Positions 28,268 through 37,066 of a stretch of 64,000 bases of DNA are shown piece after piece. Under the pieces are notes generated by a model. That model was not told where the DNA came from, did no database searches, and was given only the letters and a program-made list of their open reading frames with translations. This stretch comes from Acidovorax sp. 1608163 (GTDB lineage Bacteria; Pseudomonadota; Gammaproteobacteria; Burkholderiales; Burkholderiaceae_C), in assembly GCF_003669015.1 (NCBI RefSeq), contig NZ_CP033069.1:3358501-3422500 (forward strand), given 5' to 3'. The position numbers were made by a program, and so were the translations under genes. Numbering within the stretch: the first letter of the stretch is position 1; each line of letters begins with the position of its first letter.

Positions 28268-28276
28268 GGGTTCCTT

Positions 28277-28732
28277 TCATCCACCGACCAGCGGACGCAA
28301 TCTCAAGAAAACGGCGTGCGAGCTGTCCGTCAAATGCAGCTCCGCATGCGACCGGTACAGCGTGCCATCGACCACCATCTGGAAATCGCCCGCCTCGAAA
28401 GCGGCGAGGGCCCGTTGGATTTCGGCATGCTCCTGTGCCGCCAAGTCGGGTTCACTGGCGGGCTCTGGTGGCCGGGGCAAGGCCACACGCCCCTGCGCCA
28501 AGCCCTCATCAATCAAGGCCGGTGTCAGTGTGGGTGTGTTGTGAGCGGCCCGTGCCGATAAGGCCGCACCTGCGCGCGCGATGCGCTGCAGGGCGAGGTG
28601 GGCGCGGACGCTGACGGAGATCAGCTCGCGGGTCGAGATCGAAAGGTCATCGATCTGAAACGCCACTTGGCCTTGGTGCAGGCCTGGGTTTTGGCGTTCA
28701 GCGAGCTCACAGTTCAATAGCAAGTGGGGCAT
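28277..28732 (-). CDS. Hypothetical protein, operon partner of the DUF4132 gene
   Basis: 151-residue protein that I do not recognise. The first ~90 residues are mixed and polar, with a helical stretch RELISVSVRAHLALQRIA; the C-terminus MVVDGTLYRSHAELHLTDSS is probably beta-rich. A PPEPASEPD linker separates the halves. No signal peptide, membrane helix or catalytic motif is evident. It is the first gene of a two-gene operon with the DUF4132 protein, so it likely acts with it. Confidence 0.65.
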   Translation of the reverse strand: MPHLLLNCELAERQNPGLHQGQVAFQIDDLSISTRELISVSVRAHLALQRIARAGAALSARAAHNTPTLTPALIDEGLAQGRVALPRPPEPASEPDLAAQEHAEIQRALAAFEAGDFQMVVDGTLYRSHAELHLTDSSHAVFLRLRPLVGG

Positions 28733-29169
28733 GGTGGTCGATTCTGCCAGTGGCCGCAGGTTCTCAAGCGCCTGTATTAACGAAGGTCGCGATCCTGAGT
28801 CTGCCGTTCAGCCGTCGTAGCTCCTGGCTCAGCGCATGGACCGACGGGATAAACACGGGGTCTTGGATTCAGATTCCGAGCACGGCGTCATTGCTTCGCT
28901 ACAACTAGCCTCCTGGGTGGCTTCAGCGGCCCTTTTAGAAATGCTACCCCACGGTGTAACGCATCCAGCATCGCAAGCTCCTTCCAGTACAACTGGCCTG
29001 GATTAAAACCCGTGGGTCTTAGATTTCGGGTATTACGCGGATGCATGGCGGGGTCGCGTGCCAAGGCAAATTGCACATTAGTAAATCAACGCATTGCCCA
29101 TGTCGCCACCCGGACAGGAATAAAACGAACGCCCATGCTAAAAACAAAACTTCTCAGGAGACAAGCCGC
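28733..29169. other. Intergenic region with a possible gene remnant
   Basis: 437 bases between the divergent DUF4132 operon and the acyl-CoA dehydrogenase pair. The right end holds the dehydrogenase ribosome site (AGGAGA). The left end holds a short coding-like fragment, listed separately. Nothing else is convincing. Confidence 0.5.
28764..28868 (-). pseudogene. Short coding-like fragment upstream of the DUF4132 operon
   Basis: A minus-strand frame between two stops encodes PVFIPSVHALSQELRRLNGR followed by LRIATFVNTGA. The amphipathic helix and ordered ending look like the tail of a real protein, but there is no start, ribosome site or recognisable family. It may be the remnant of a third gene of this operon. 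Chance cannot be excluded at this length. Confidence 0.3.
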
Positions 29170-30351
29170 ATGGATCTCGCATTCACCCCCGAAGAACAGG
29201 CCTTCCGCGACGAAGTTCGCGCATGGGTTCACGCCAACCTACCCCAGGAAATTTCCCACAAGGTGCACAACGCCCTGCGTCTGACCCGTGCAGACATGCA
29301 GGGCTGGGCCAAGATCCTGGGCAAAAAAGGCTGGCTCGGCTTTGGCTGGCCCAAGGAATTTGGTGGCCCCGGCTGGACGGCCGTGCAAAAGCACCTGTTT
29401 GAAGAAGAGTGTGCGCTGGCCGGTGCGCCCCGCATCATCCCCTTCGGCCCCGTGATGGTGGCCCCGGTGATCATGGCGTTTGGCAATGCCGAACAACAAA
29501 AGCGCTTTTTGCCCGGGATCGCCAGCGGCGAAGTGTGGTGGAGCCAGGGCTACAGCGAACCGGGCTCGGGCTCGGACCTGGCCAGCGTCAAGACCCGCGC
29601 GGAGCGCGTGGGCGACAAATACATAGTCAACGGCCAGAAGACCTGGACCACGCTGGGCCAGCATGGCGACTGGATGTTCAACCTGGTGCGCACCAGCACC
29701 GAAGGCAAGCCCCAGACCGGCATCTCCTTTCTGCTGCTGGACATGAAGTCCAAGGGAGTGACCGTGCGCCCCATCAAGCTGCTGGACGGCGAGTGCGAGG
29801 TGAACGAGGTGTTCTTCGACAACGTCGAAGTGCCCGCCGAGAACCTGATCGGCGAAGAGAACAAGGGCTGGACCTATGCCAAGCACCTGCTGTCCCACGA
29901 GCGCACCAACATCGCTGACGTGAACCGCAGCAAGCGCGAGCTGGAGCGCCTGAAGCGCATCGCCAAGGCCGAGGGCATGTGGGACGACCAGCGTTTCCGT
30001 GACCAGATCGCGCTGCTCGAAGTGGACATCGTGGCCCTGGAAATGCTGGTGTTGCGCGTGCTGTCGGCCGAGAAGTCGGGCAAGAACTCGCTCGACATCG
30101 CCGGCCTCTTGAAGATCCGCGGCAGCGAGATCCAGCAGCGCTACGCCGAGCTGATGATGCTGGCCGCAGGCCCGTTCAGCCTGCCCTTTATCGAAGAGGC
30201 GATGGAAGCCGGATGGCAAGGAAACTTCCCTGGCGGCGTCACCGCCAACGCGCCGCTGGCGTCCACCTACTTCAACCTGCGCAAGACCACCATCTACGGT
30301 GGCAGCAATGAAGTGCAACGCAACATCGTCGCGCAGACGGTTCTGGGCTAA
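29170..30351 (+). CDS. Acyl-CoA dehydrogenase (first of a tandem pair)
   Basis: FAD-dependent acyl-CoA dehydrogenase, 393 residues. N-terminal helical domain from MDLAFTPEEQAFRDEVRAW, middle beta domain with the FAD/substrate motif WWSQGYSEPGSGSDLASVKT and KTWTT, and C-terminal helical domain ending TTIYGGSNEVQRNIVAQTVLG. The position where many family members have the catalytic Glu before Gly near the C-terminus is Gly here (IYGGSNE), so the base may lie elsewhere. AGGAGA lies 8 bases before the ATG. The next gene, a second dehydrogenase, starts 12 bases later; the pair may form a hetero-oligomer. Substrate unknown. Confidence 0.92.
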   Translation: MDLAFTPEEQAFRDEVRAWVHANLPQEISHKVHNALRLTRADMQGWAKILGKKGWLGFGWPKEFGGPGWTAVQKHLFEEECALAGAPRIIPFGPVMVAPVIMAFGNAEQQKRFLPGIASGEVWWSQGYSEPGSGSDLASVKTRAERVGDKYIVNGQKTWTTLGQHGDWMFNLVRTSTEGKPQTGISFLLLDMKSKGVTVRPIKLLDGECEVNEVFFDNVEVPAENLIGEENKGWTYAKHLLSHERTNIADVNRSKRELERLKRIAKAEGMWDDQRFRDQIALLEVDIVALEMLVLRVLSAEKSGKNSLDIAGLLKIRGSEIQQRYAELMMLAAGPFSLPFIEEAMEAGWQGNFPGGVTANAPLASTYFNLRKTTIYGGSNEVQRNIVAQTVLG

Positions 30352-30363
30352 GGAGACAAGAAC

Positions 30364-31479
30364 ATGGATTTCGATTTTTCTGACGACCAGGAACAACTGC
30401 GCGACGCCGTGCGCAAGTGGGTGGACAAGGGCTACACCTTCGAGCGCCGCCGCGCTGCCGTGGCCGCCGGCGGCTTCGACCGCGCCGCCTGGGGCGAGCT
30501 GGCCGAGCTGGGCCTGACGGCGCTGACCGTGCCCGAGGCCCACGACGGCCTGGGCCAGAGCGCCATCGACGCCATGGTGGTGGCCGAGGAGCTGGGCCGC
30601 GGCATGGTGCTGGAGCCCATCGCCCAGGCCTTCATCGCCAGCAGCGTGCTGTCGCACTACGGCACCGCCGACGTACAAGGCGCCTGGCTGCCCCGCGTGG
30701 CCAGCGGTGAAGCGCTGGTGGTGCTGGCCTACCAGGAGCGCAAGGCGCGCTACCGCGTGGACGTTTGTGAGGCGAAAGCAGCCTCTGCGCCCGCTGGATA
30801 TACCGTAACAGCTACAAAAAGCATAGTAGCCGCTGGTGACCAGGCCGATGCCTTCATCGTGCCTGCGCAGCTGGACGGAAAAATCGCCCTCTTCCTCGTG
30901 GAACGCTCGGCCGCTGGCGTGACCACGCGGGGCTACGTCACGCAAGACGGCAGCCGCGCGGCCGAAGTGCAGCTGGCCAACGCCCCCGCCACGCTCGTCA
31001 CCACCGACGGCCTGGCCGCGCTGGAGCTGGCGGTGGACACCGGCATTGCCGCCACCTGCGCCGAAGCCGTGGGCGTGATGGACAAGGCGGTGGCACTCAC
31101 CGTCGAATACATGAACCAGCGCAAGCAGTTCGGCGTGTTCATTGCCAGCTTCCAGGCGCTGCGCCACCGCGTGGCCGACATGAAGATGCAGCTGGAACTC
31201 GCCCGCTCGATGAGCTACTACGCCAGCCTAAAGCTCGGCGCCCCTGCGGCCGAACGCCGCGCCGCCATGGCGCGCGCCAAGGTGCAGCTGGGCCAGTCGA
31301 TGCGTTTTGTGGGGCAGCAGTCGGTACAGCTGCATGGCGGCATCGGCGTGACGGACGAGTACATCGGCAGCCATTACTTCAAGAAGCTCACGCAACTGGA
31401 GATGACCTTTGGCGACACGCTGCACCACCTGGGTGAGGTATCGGCCCGCATGCAGGATACGGCGGGGGTGTTTGCCTGA
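30364..31479 (+). CDS. Acyl-CoA dehydrogenase (second of a tandem pair)
   Basis: 371-residue member of the acyl-CoA dehydrogenase family, starting MDFDFSDDQEQLRDAVRKWV with AGGAGA upstream. The middle domain is shorter and less conserved than in the first gene: the usual S/T-EP-GSD FAD motif is replaced by YQERKARY, which suggests reduced or altered FAD/substrate binding. The C-terminal region QLHGGIGVTDEYIGSHYFKK is well conserved. Paired genes of this kind make heteromeric enzymes in sterol and bile-acid side-chain oxidation elsewhere. A family A-like repeat encodes VTATKSIVAA. A strong terminator follows. Confidence 0.9.
   Translation: MDFDFSDDQEQLRDAVRKWVDKGYTFERRRAAVAAGGFDRAAWGELAELGLTALTVPEAHDGLGQSAIDAMVVAEELGRGMVLEPIAQAFIASSVLSHYGTADVQGAWLPRVASGEALVVLAYQERKARYRVDVCEAKAASAPAGYTVTATKSIVAAGDQADAFIVPAQLDGKIALFLVERSAAGVTTRGYVTQDGSRAAEVQLANAPATLVTTDGLAALELAVDTGIAATCAEAVGVMDKAVALTVEYMNQRKQFGVFIASFQALRHRVADMKMQLELARSMSYYASLKLGAPAAERRAAMARAKVQLGQSMRFVGQQSVQLHGGIGVTDEYIGSHYFKKLTQLEMTFGDTLHHLGEVSARMQDTAGVFA
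30801..30834. repeat. Family A-like repeat fragment inside the second acyl-CoA dehydrogenase
   Basis: On the minus strand GCGGCTACTATGCTTTTTGT followed by AGCTGTTACGG resembles part of the family A consensus. It is the weakest of the intragenic copies. Confidence 0.35.
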
Positions 31480-31494
31480 GTTGCAAGCCATCGT

Positions 31495-31534
31495 AAAAAT
31501 GCCCGCAGACGTCATGGTCTGCGGGCATTTTTTT
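31495..31534 (+). terminator. Intrinsic terminator of the acyl-CoA dehydrogenase operon
   Basis: AAATGCCCGCAGAC and GTCTGCGGGCATTT form a 14-bp stem with a 6-base loop, followed by a T run; a matching A run on the left makes it usable from both sides. It lies 16 bases after the stop. Confidence 0.95.
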
Positions 31535-31635
31535 GTGCCATCGCTCCAATGAAAAACCCCAAGGCACCTTGTACGGGAGCCATGGGGTTTTGCGATGTTG
31601 GGCTCTTGCGTTGCCGCAAAGCCCAGGGCTCAAGC

Positions 31636-34600
31636 TCAGCCCCTTGTGAACCGCTGGCGTTGACCCAACGCCAGCAAGCCAAGCAAGGCCGACAAGATGA
31701 TCAGCCCCCACTCACCCAGTGTGGGAATAGATGCAGGGCTCGCAACGACCGAATTCACGGTGATAGTGTGCAGCCCCGTGTTGTTAGACGCATCGGCGTC
31801 GTTGGTCGCCCCGGTGCTGGCCGTGGCGATGGAAGATCCAGCGGCAGTTGGCACACCAGACACTTGGCACGTCACTGTGGCGCCAACCGCAATCGCACTG
31901 CCGGCGCTCCAGGCAGACGCACCAGGACTGACAGTACAAGCGCCTTGCGTCACACCTGCAGGCAAACCACTGATGGTGCAGCTGGTACCACTCACAGCAC
32001 TTGCCGAGCCGGTGTTCGAGCAAGTGAACGTACCCGAATAAGACGACCCCACCGTTGCAGTGGCTGGCAAGCCGCTGGTACTGACACGCACATCGGGCGC
32101 AACGCCCACCGTGAGGGTTGCCGTAGCGGAGTTGTTTGCGGCATTCATGTCGCTCGTTGCCCCCGTGCTACCGGTCACCGTAAACGCACCAGTGGCCGTC
32201 GGAGCACCGCTGACGAGACACGTCACCGTTTGCCCCGCTGGAACCGCAGCGCCTGCAGACCAGGCCGTGGCTCCAGGACTGATGGTGCAAGCACCCTGAA
32301 CAACACCTGCTGGCAGACCAGACACGGCACAGCTTGTGCCGCCCACCGCTCCCTGAGCACCAACGTTAGAGCAAGTGAAGCTGCCGCTATAGGCAACGCC
32401 TTGGCTGGCCGTAGTGGGCAGTCCTGCCAAACTCACGGCCATATCAGGTGCGGCCGAAAGCGCGGTTGAGCCATTGGCCGTGTTGTTGTTTGCATTGCCA
32501 TCTACAGCGGCAGACACAGTGGACGTCACACCCACAGATCCGCTGCCGGGTGCCGTGTAAGTCACGACCAAGTTGACGGCCTCACCTGGGTTACGCACAG
32601 CGGGTAAACCACAACCAGTGACAGCACCTGTGCCGGCATCGTAGGTACAGAGAGCCCCGTTGTTGCGAACCTCAACACCCGTTGGACTCCCACTCAACGC
32701 AATGTTGTAACCCACGGAGGTGGCTTGACTGCCACCAGCGTTCTCATAGCGCACTTGCACTGACACAGCACCGCCGCCCGCACCGGTAGCAGGCGCGGAT
32801 ACGGTAGTGGTCATGTCAGGCGAAGAACCTACCGTCACTTCGGTGCTGCCAGTGGATTTGTTATTGCCACTGTTGGGATCAAAAGACGTGGTGGCGATAT
32901 TGGCCTCCACAGGTACAGAACCAACACCTGGCGCCGTGTAAGCCACAGAGAAAACCACACTCTGACCCGATGTCAGTTGGGTTGAGACCCCACTGGTCAG
33001 GGTGACATTGCCCGTCGTAGCGTTATAGGTGCACCCGACTCCGCCACTGCACGCAACCCCCGTCAAACCAGCGGGCAGTTTGAGAGAGGCCGTGACGTTG
33101 TCGGCCGTCAGTGGGCCAACGTTCGACAATGTCACAGGTACATTCACTGTGGCTCCTGGAGCCACTTTTGCTGGAGGCTGTACGGTGGTGCGAACGTCAG
33201 CTCCCGTCGAAGCTGTAGATACAGTGGTAGCACCTGTGGCCGTGTTGTTGGCGGTGTTCGATTCAGCAGCCGCTGCGACGGTGGAGGAGACCTCCACAAC
33301 ACCGGAGGTCGGTGCGGTGTATCGCAAGGTCATGTTTGTCCAGATACCTGCGCCCAGGCTAGCAGGCAGGCCGCTGACACTGACAGCGCCAGTAGCTGCG
33401 TTGTAATTGCAAACGGCTGGCTGAGCGCAAGACACACCTGTCAGACCTGCAGGCAATTGCACTGAGTATGTGACCCCCGTCGCAGTTGCGTCACCCATAT
33501 TTCCGAATCGGACCACCACATCCACCGGCGCACCAGGGGTTGTGGTTGCAGGAGCCGTGACACTGGTAACCGTGTCCGCAAGCCCCGTGGAGCTGGAGGG
33601 CGTAGTGGTACCGCTGGCAGCGTTATTAGCAGCGTTCGCGTCGCTGGCAGCGTTGATGCTGGTTGCCACCGTGACAGGGGTGGCTGGCGCTACATAGCCC
33701 ACGGTAACGGAAATGCTTTGTCCAGCAACGAGCGTATTGGGCAGCCCTGTCAACGTCACAACACCCGTGCCCGCATCGTATGAACAGGTCGCGCCAGTGC
33801 AGCTTACCTGGGCAGGATTCAACCCTGTGGCCAGGGTCATTCCATACACAACGCCTGTGGCGGTGGTGCCGCCGGCGTTGCCAAACGTCACGGGCACTGT
33901 TACCGTGCCGCCCACCACGGCAGAGGGAGGCGCGGCAACTGTGGTCATCACATCAGGGGCGTTGTTGCCAGTACCTACCAGCGTGACAGCGCTTGCAGTG
34001 TCTGGTGCGAGGTTGTCGCCCTGGGATGTCACCGTACCCACCGACGCCATCACAGGCACGTTGCCCGAAGCCGGAGCTGTATAGGAAACATTCAGGTTGG
34101 CCCATTGACCAGGCGAGAGCGAGGCTGGCAGACCCGTTACGGTCACCACACCGGTGCTTGGGTTGTAGTTGCAGGTAGCCCCCGAGCACGACACATTGCC
34201 CAGCCCAGCGCGCAGTTGCAAGGCATAGGACGCACCAGAGGCAATCTGCGAGCCCACGTTGCCAAACGCCACCCCGACAGATACCGATGCACCGGGCGCC
34301 ACACTCACAGGAGCAGATACCGCGGCTTTGACATCCGCAAAATCAACCACTGTCAGTACGTTGCTTTGCGGCTGAGTTGTTTGATACGTCCAAAGATTGA
34401 GCGCCTTTGAATCACCAAAATACTGTCCGGCCCCCGCGCAATCTGAGTTGTTGTTGCTACCCTCTGGCCACCAACGCGCATAGGCCGTATTCGGACCACT
34501 GCCGTTGTCCTGATTGCGCAACGAAGAGTCCACGCCAAGCAAGGCTTCATTGGGCGTAGGCTGTGCATACGCAGAACCACAAATATGGCCATTCAATGTG

Positions 34601-36027
34601 CCAACGGCAGTGCCATTCTTGGTCACATATCCGCGATCGTCGTAATAAACGGTTGGGTCGCCAGGGGAACTTCCGTTGAGCTTGGTGATAACTGGACCAC
34701 CGTATCGGTTTCCTTCCACGTCGGCAAAGGGAAAGTGCACCTCACCATTGCGACCCGAAATGCGGAATTGGTAGTTGCCGACGCCCATGTTGGCGCCGTT
34801 GTTGTTCTTCCCATCCCAAGTCACGGAATAAGACCCCGTACCTGACGTACCCGTCAAGACACGATTCAAACCGCTCGCTGGGTTCCAATCCACACCATCG
34901 TGACTGATGATGATCTGAAACGACATGGTGTCAGTCACATAGAACTCGAACACCCCACCTTGCCCCACATAACTCGTCGATGTATTGGCAGGGGGATAGG
35001 AGAACTTGAATGAGTTGACTTGCGGAGGCTTAGGAGCCAAGGGGATGCCCAAAGCCGTCAGCGTAGATTCAACACTGCTTCCACCTGCGGTGATGTCGCT
35101 AAAAAACAGCGGGTATTGGGCACCGTCTGCCGTCACGCCCGATATGCCCACGGGGCGGAACTGGCTGACCGTTTGGTTCTGACCCCGAATGTCTTTGTAC
35201 AGCGGCTCAGATTGATCCCGAAAGCCAAAGGCGTTGGCATAGAAAACGCCCGCATTGGGATCAATCCCCACCAGCTGCTGGCGATAGCGATAGCCATCGT
35301 CAGTGACGTAGTAAAGGCTGGAATAAATACGCTTCCCCGAGCCGTTACCACCCGTGTCCGCAGCCCAGGCATAGGTAAACACGCGACCTGTTTTTTCGCT
35401 CACGCCATAAGGATTAGTGACGCTGAAATCACGCACCGCGACATCCCAAGCCGAGACACCCGTTTGAGCCAAGGCAGGCGTAGCGACTGAGGCATTGGCA
35501 CCATTGCCCCCAGCCCCGGAGAAACGCACGCCATAAATTCCTGTTGCAGGCACGCTCCATACACATGGGACGAAGCCATTCGGATCTGCAGCGTTTTGCT
35601 TAGGGCCATAGGTTTCATCTGCCCGGTTGGCGATCAGACCGTCCGTACCTGCAGAGCAATCAAACCCCGCAGTCAAGCCGCTCAGGTCTTCGTTGCCTTT
35701 CACGCCTGCGAATCCGCCAGGCGGCATGGAATATACGGAGACGACACCCGTTCCAGCAGAGTCGCGGTTTCGGGAACCCAGCAAAATGACTTCGCCGGCC
35801 TGTGCGTACACATAGATCAGTGAACGCGCGGGCACGACATTCATCCAGACAGAGGTTCCGCTGACCGTGAGATTGGCGCGCCCGCCGTCTGCGTTGCCGC
35901 CCGTAACGTAATTGGCCTCGTAAGAAGCTGGATACAAGGAGCGACTGCCTTCAGCGTGCGCTGACAGTGAACAGAACGCACCCGCCCCTATGAGCAACAA
36001 ACTGCTCAGTTGCTTTATTAATTTCAT
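31636..36027 (-). CDS. Large secreted IPTL-CTERM protein with seven DUF11-like repeats
   Basis: 1463-residue exported protein. Residues 1-25 (MKLIKQLSSLLLIGAGAFCS, then LSAHA) form a signal peptide. The N-terminal ~550 residues include a FlgD-like Ig segment (WDGKNNNGANMGVGNYQFRI). From about residue 560 to 1430 run seven ~120-residue DUF11-like beta repeats, each opening like DVMTTVAAPPSAVVGG and containing paired cysteines as in CSGATCNYN. It ends IPTLGEWGLIILSALLGLLA plus QRQRFTRG, the IPTL-CTERM sorting signal processed by an exosortase. A surface or matrix protein is expected. No exosortase gene lies in this window. Base composition is lower in GC than its neighbours. Confidence 0.9.
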   Translation of the reverse strand: MKLIKQLSSLLLIGAGAFCSLSAHAEGSRSLYPASYEANYVTGGNADGGRANLTVSGTSVWMNVVPARSLIYVYAQAGEVILLGSRNRDSAGTGVVSVYSMPPGGFAGVKGNEDLSGLTAGFDCSAGTDGLIANRADETYGPKQNAADPNGFVPCVWSVPATGIYGVRFSGAGGNGANASVATPALAQTGVSAWDVAVRDFSVTNPYGVSEKTGRVFTYAWAADTGGNGSGKRIYSSLYYVTDDGYRYRQQLVGIDPNAGVFYANAFGFRDQSEPLYKDIRGQNQTVSQFRPVGISGVTADGAQYPLFFSDITAGGSSVESTLTALGIPLAPKPPQVNSFKFSYPPANTSTSYVGQGGVFEFYVTDTMSFQIIISHDGVDWNPASGLNRVLTGTSGTGSYSVTWDGKNNNGANMGVGNYQFRISGRNGEVHFPFADVEGNRYGGPVITKLNGSSPGDPTVYYDDRGYVTKNGTAVGTLNGHICGSAYAQPTPNEALLGVDSSLRNQDNGSGPNTAYARWWPEGSNNNSDCAGAGQYFGDSKALNLWTYQTTQPQSNVLTVVDFADVKAAVSAPVSVAPGASVSVGVAFGNVGSQIASGASYALQLRAGLGNVSCSGATCNYNPSTGVVTVTGLPASLSPGQWANLNVSYTAPASGNVPVMASVGTVTSQGDNLAPDTASAVTLVGTGNNAPDVMTTVAAPPSAVVGGTVTVPVTFGNAGGTTATGVVYGMTLATGLNPAQVSCTGATCSYDAGTGVVTLTGLPNTLVAGQSISVTVGYVAPATPVTVATSINAASDANAANNAASGTTTPSSSTGLADTVTSVTAPATTTPGAPVDVVVRFGNMGDATATGVTYSVQLPAGLTGVSCAQPAVCNYNAATGAVSVSGLPASLGAGIWTNMTLRYTAPTSGVVEVSSTVAAAAESNTANNTATGATTVSTASTGADVRTTVQPPAKVAPGATVNVPVTLSNVGPLTADNVTASLKLPAGLTGVACSGGVGCTYNATTGNVTLTSGVSTQLTSGQSVVFSVAYTAPGVGSVPVEANIATTSFDPNSGNNKSTGSTEVTVGSSPDMTTTVSAPATGAGGGAVSVQVRYENAGGSQATSVGYNIALSGSPTGVEVRNNGALCTYDAGTGAVTGCGLPAVRNPGEAVNLVVTYTAPGSGSVGVTSTVSAAVDGNANNNTANGSTALSAAPDMAVSLAGLPTTASQGVAYSGSFTCSNVGAQGAVGGTSCAVSGLPAGVVQGACTISPGATAWSAGAAVPAGQTVTCLVSGAPTATGAFTVTGSTGATSDMNAANNSATATLTVGVAPDVRVSTSGLPATATVGSSYSGTFTCSNTGSASAVSGTSCTISGLPAGVTQGACTVSPGASAWSAGSAIAVGATVTCQVSGVPTAAGSSIATASTGATNDADASNNTGLHTITVNSVVASPASIPTLGEWGLIILSALLGLLALGQRQRFTRG

Positions 36028-36338
36028 GAATGGTGAACTTCTAAGATCCGAAGAAGTCCGACAGGCACCTGCTTAAGCAAGGCTGGAGACATCAGCAGAA
36101 GTGCTGAGCGCGCGCTAAGAACGCCAGCGGTGGAGAGGACGCAGGCGAGGGTATCAACGGCTAGACACCCAATTCAAAAATTGGCAATTGTTCACATTTT
36201 CAAGTTATTTAGAGCCACTCCACCGAGCGCCCTGAGCCTCCATCAGTCGCATATCCACAACACAAAAATCCTTCCTGGCCCATTCAAAATTGCGTTCAAC
36301 AGCGGTAAGAAAAATTCGCTCGGCGCTCAGCACAAGCG
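36028..36338. promoter_or_regulatory. Upstream region of the large IPTL-CTERM gene
   Basis: 311 bases, AT-rich for this window, without a gene. At 36169-36184 CCAATT and AATTGG form a palindrome with a 4-base centre, a possible operator. No textbook promoter pair or strong ribosome site is evident before the ATG at 36027. Confidence 0.4.
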
Positions 36339-36905
36339 TCAATGGGCGTGGCCATCGTGCCCTTGGTGGGCTTTCAGGTCATCAACCACGTTCACCGTGA
36401 CGCCATTGGGCAGCACCATGTCGGCAGGACGTTGTCCAGGCTTGCACTCACCCAGCCAACGCGCAGTGAAGTGCGTCAGCCCCGGGTTAAAGCGCACTGG
36501 TTTGGAGTACTTCACTTCAAACTGCCCCTCGTAAGCCTTTTGGAAATCTCCCAGAAGGCGTATTTGGGCCTCTACCCTGTTGTCGTGCACCCAGCAGGTG
36601 GTGTTGACTTCTAGGCCATTGCGCGTTTTCTTCACTCGTGTCTGGTGGCAATGCTCTTGCCCCGGAACGATAGACATCAAACTCACCTGGTCGGTCGCCC
36701 GATCGGTACATTGCTGCACCTGCTGCTGGCGCATGACCGACTGGGTACCTGAGCGCAAGGTCACCTCCCAAAGCCCGGGCTTTCGCACTGGCAACGCATC
36801 GGCATAGGCCCCGGCTGCGCCCATCAGCAATACCAGTGCCCCCCCCAAAGCCCGATGACCAGACGGATTCGTGCTCTCGTCAGGCCGTAAAAATCGCACA
36901 CCCAT
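36339..36905 (-). CDS. DUF3617 family secreted protein
   Basis: 188-residue exported protein. After a positively charged start, a hydrophobic stretch GGALVLLMGAAGAYADA gives a signal peptide. The mature part has the DUF3617 pattern: LPVRKPGLWEVTLRSG, QQCTDRATD, cysteine-containing CHQTRVKKTRNG and WLGECKPGQRPADMVLPNG. It ends in a histidine-rich tail, DGHDGHAH-like, which might bind metal. GGAG lies 7 bases before the ATG. It sits between two IPTL-CTERM genes on the same strand. DUF3617 proteins are periplasmic and of unknown function. Confidence 0.85.
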   Translation of the reverse strand: MGVRFLRPDESTNPSGHRALGGALVLLMGAAGAYADALPVRKPGLWEVTLRSGTQSVMRQQQVQQCTDRATDQVSLMSIVPGQEHCHQTRVKKTRNGLEVNTTCWVHDNRVEAQIRLLGDFQKAYEGQFEVKYSKPVRFNPGLTHFTARWLGECKPGQRPADMVLPNGVTVNVVDDLKAHQGHDGHAH

Positions 36906-37066
36906 TGAGCAACTCCATAAATAGACAAACCCATGCTCTGCACAAGCAAAGCCTGGGTTGCAAGGTTCGTTCCGAACAAAACCGTTGTCAGCGCCTTGTC
37001 ACGGCCTTGGCGCTGGGCTGTGCCACAGCACAAACCCAATCTCAGGGCCGCAAGCGCTCACACGGT

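Noticed and set aside
25328..28732. Calling the DUF4132 pair an anti-phage defence system
   Set aside because: No nuclease, toxin or phage-sensing domain is visible, and no other defence gene is adjacent. The stand-alone HNH gene lies 17 kb away in a housekeeping setting.
28888..29076. A 62-codon minus-strand frame upstream of the acyl-CoA dehydrogenases
   Set aside because: No ribosome site, no recognisable family, and it covers the promoter region of the divergent operon. Not enough support to call a gene.
29239..31167. A 642-codon open frame opposite both acyl-CoA dehydrogenases
   Set aside because: Antisense shadow: no family resemblance, residue bias towards H, V, G and R, while the plus strand holds two well-conserved enzymes.
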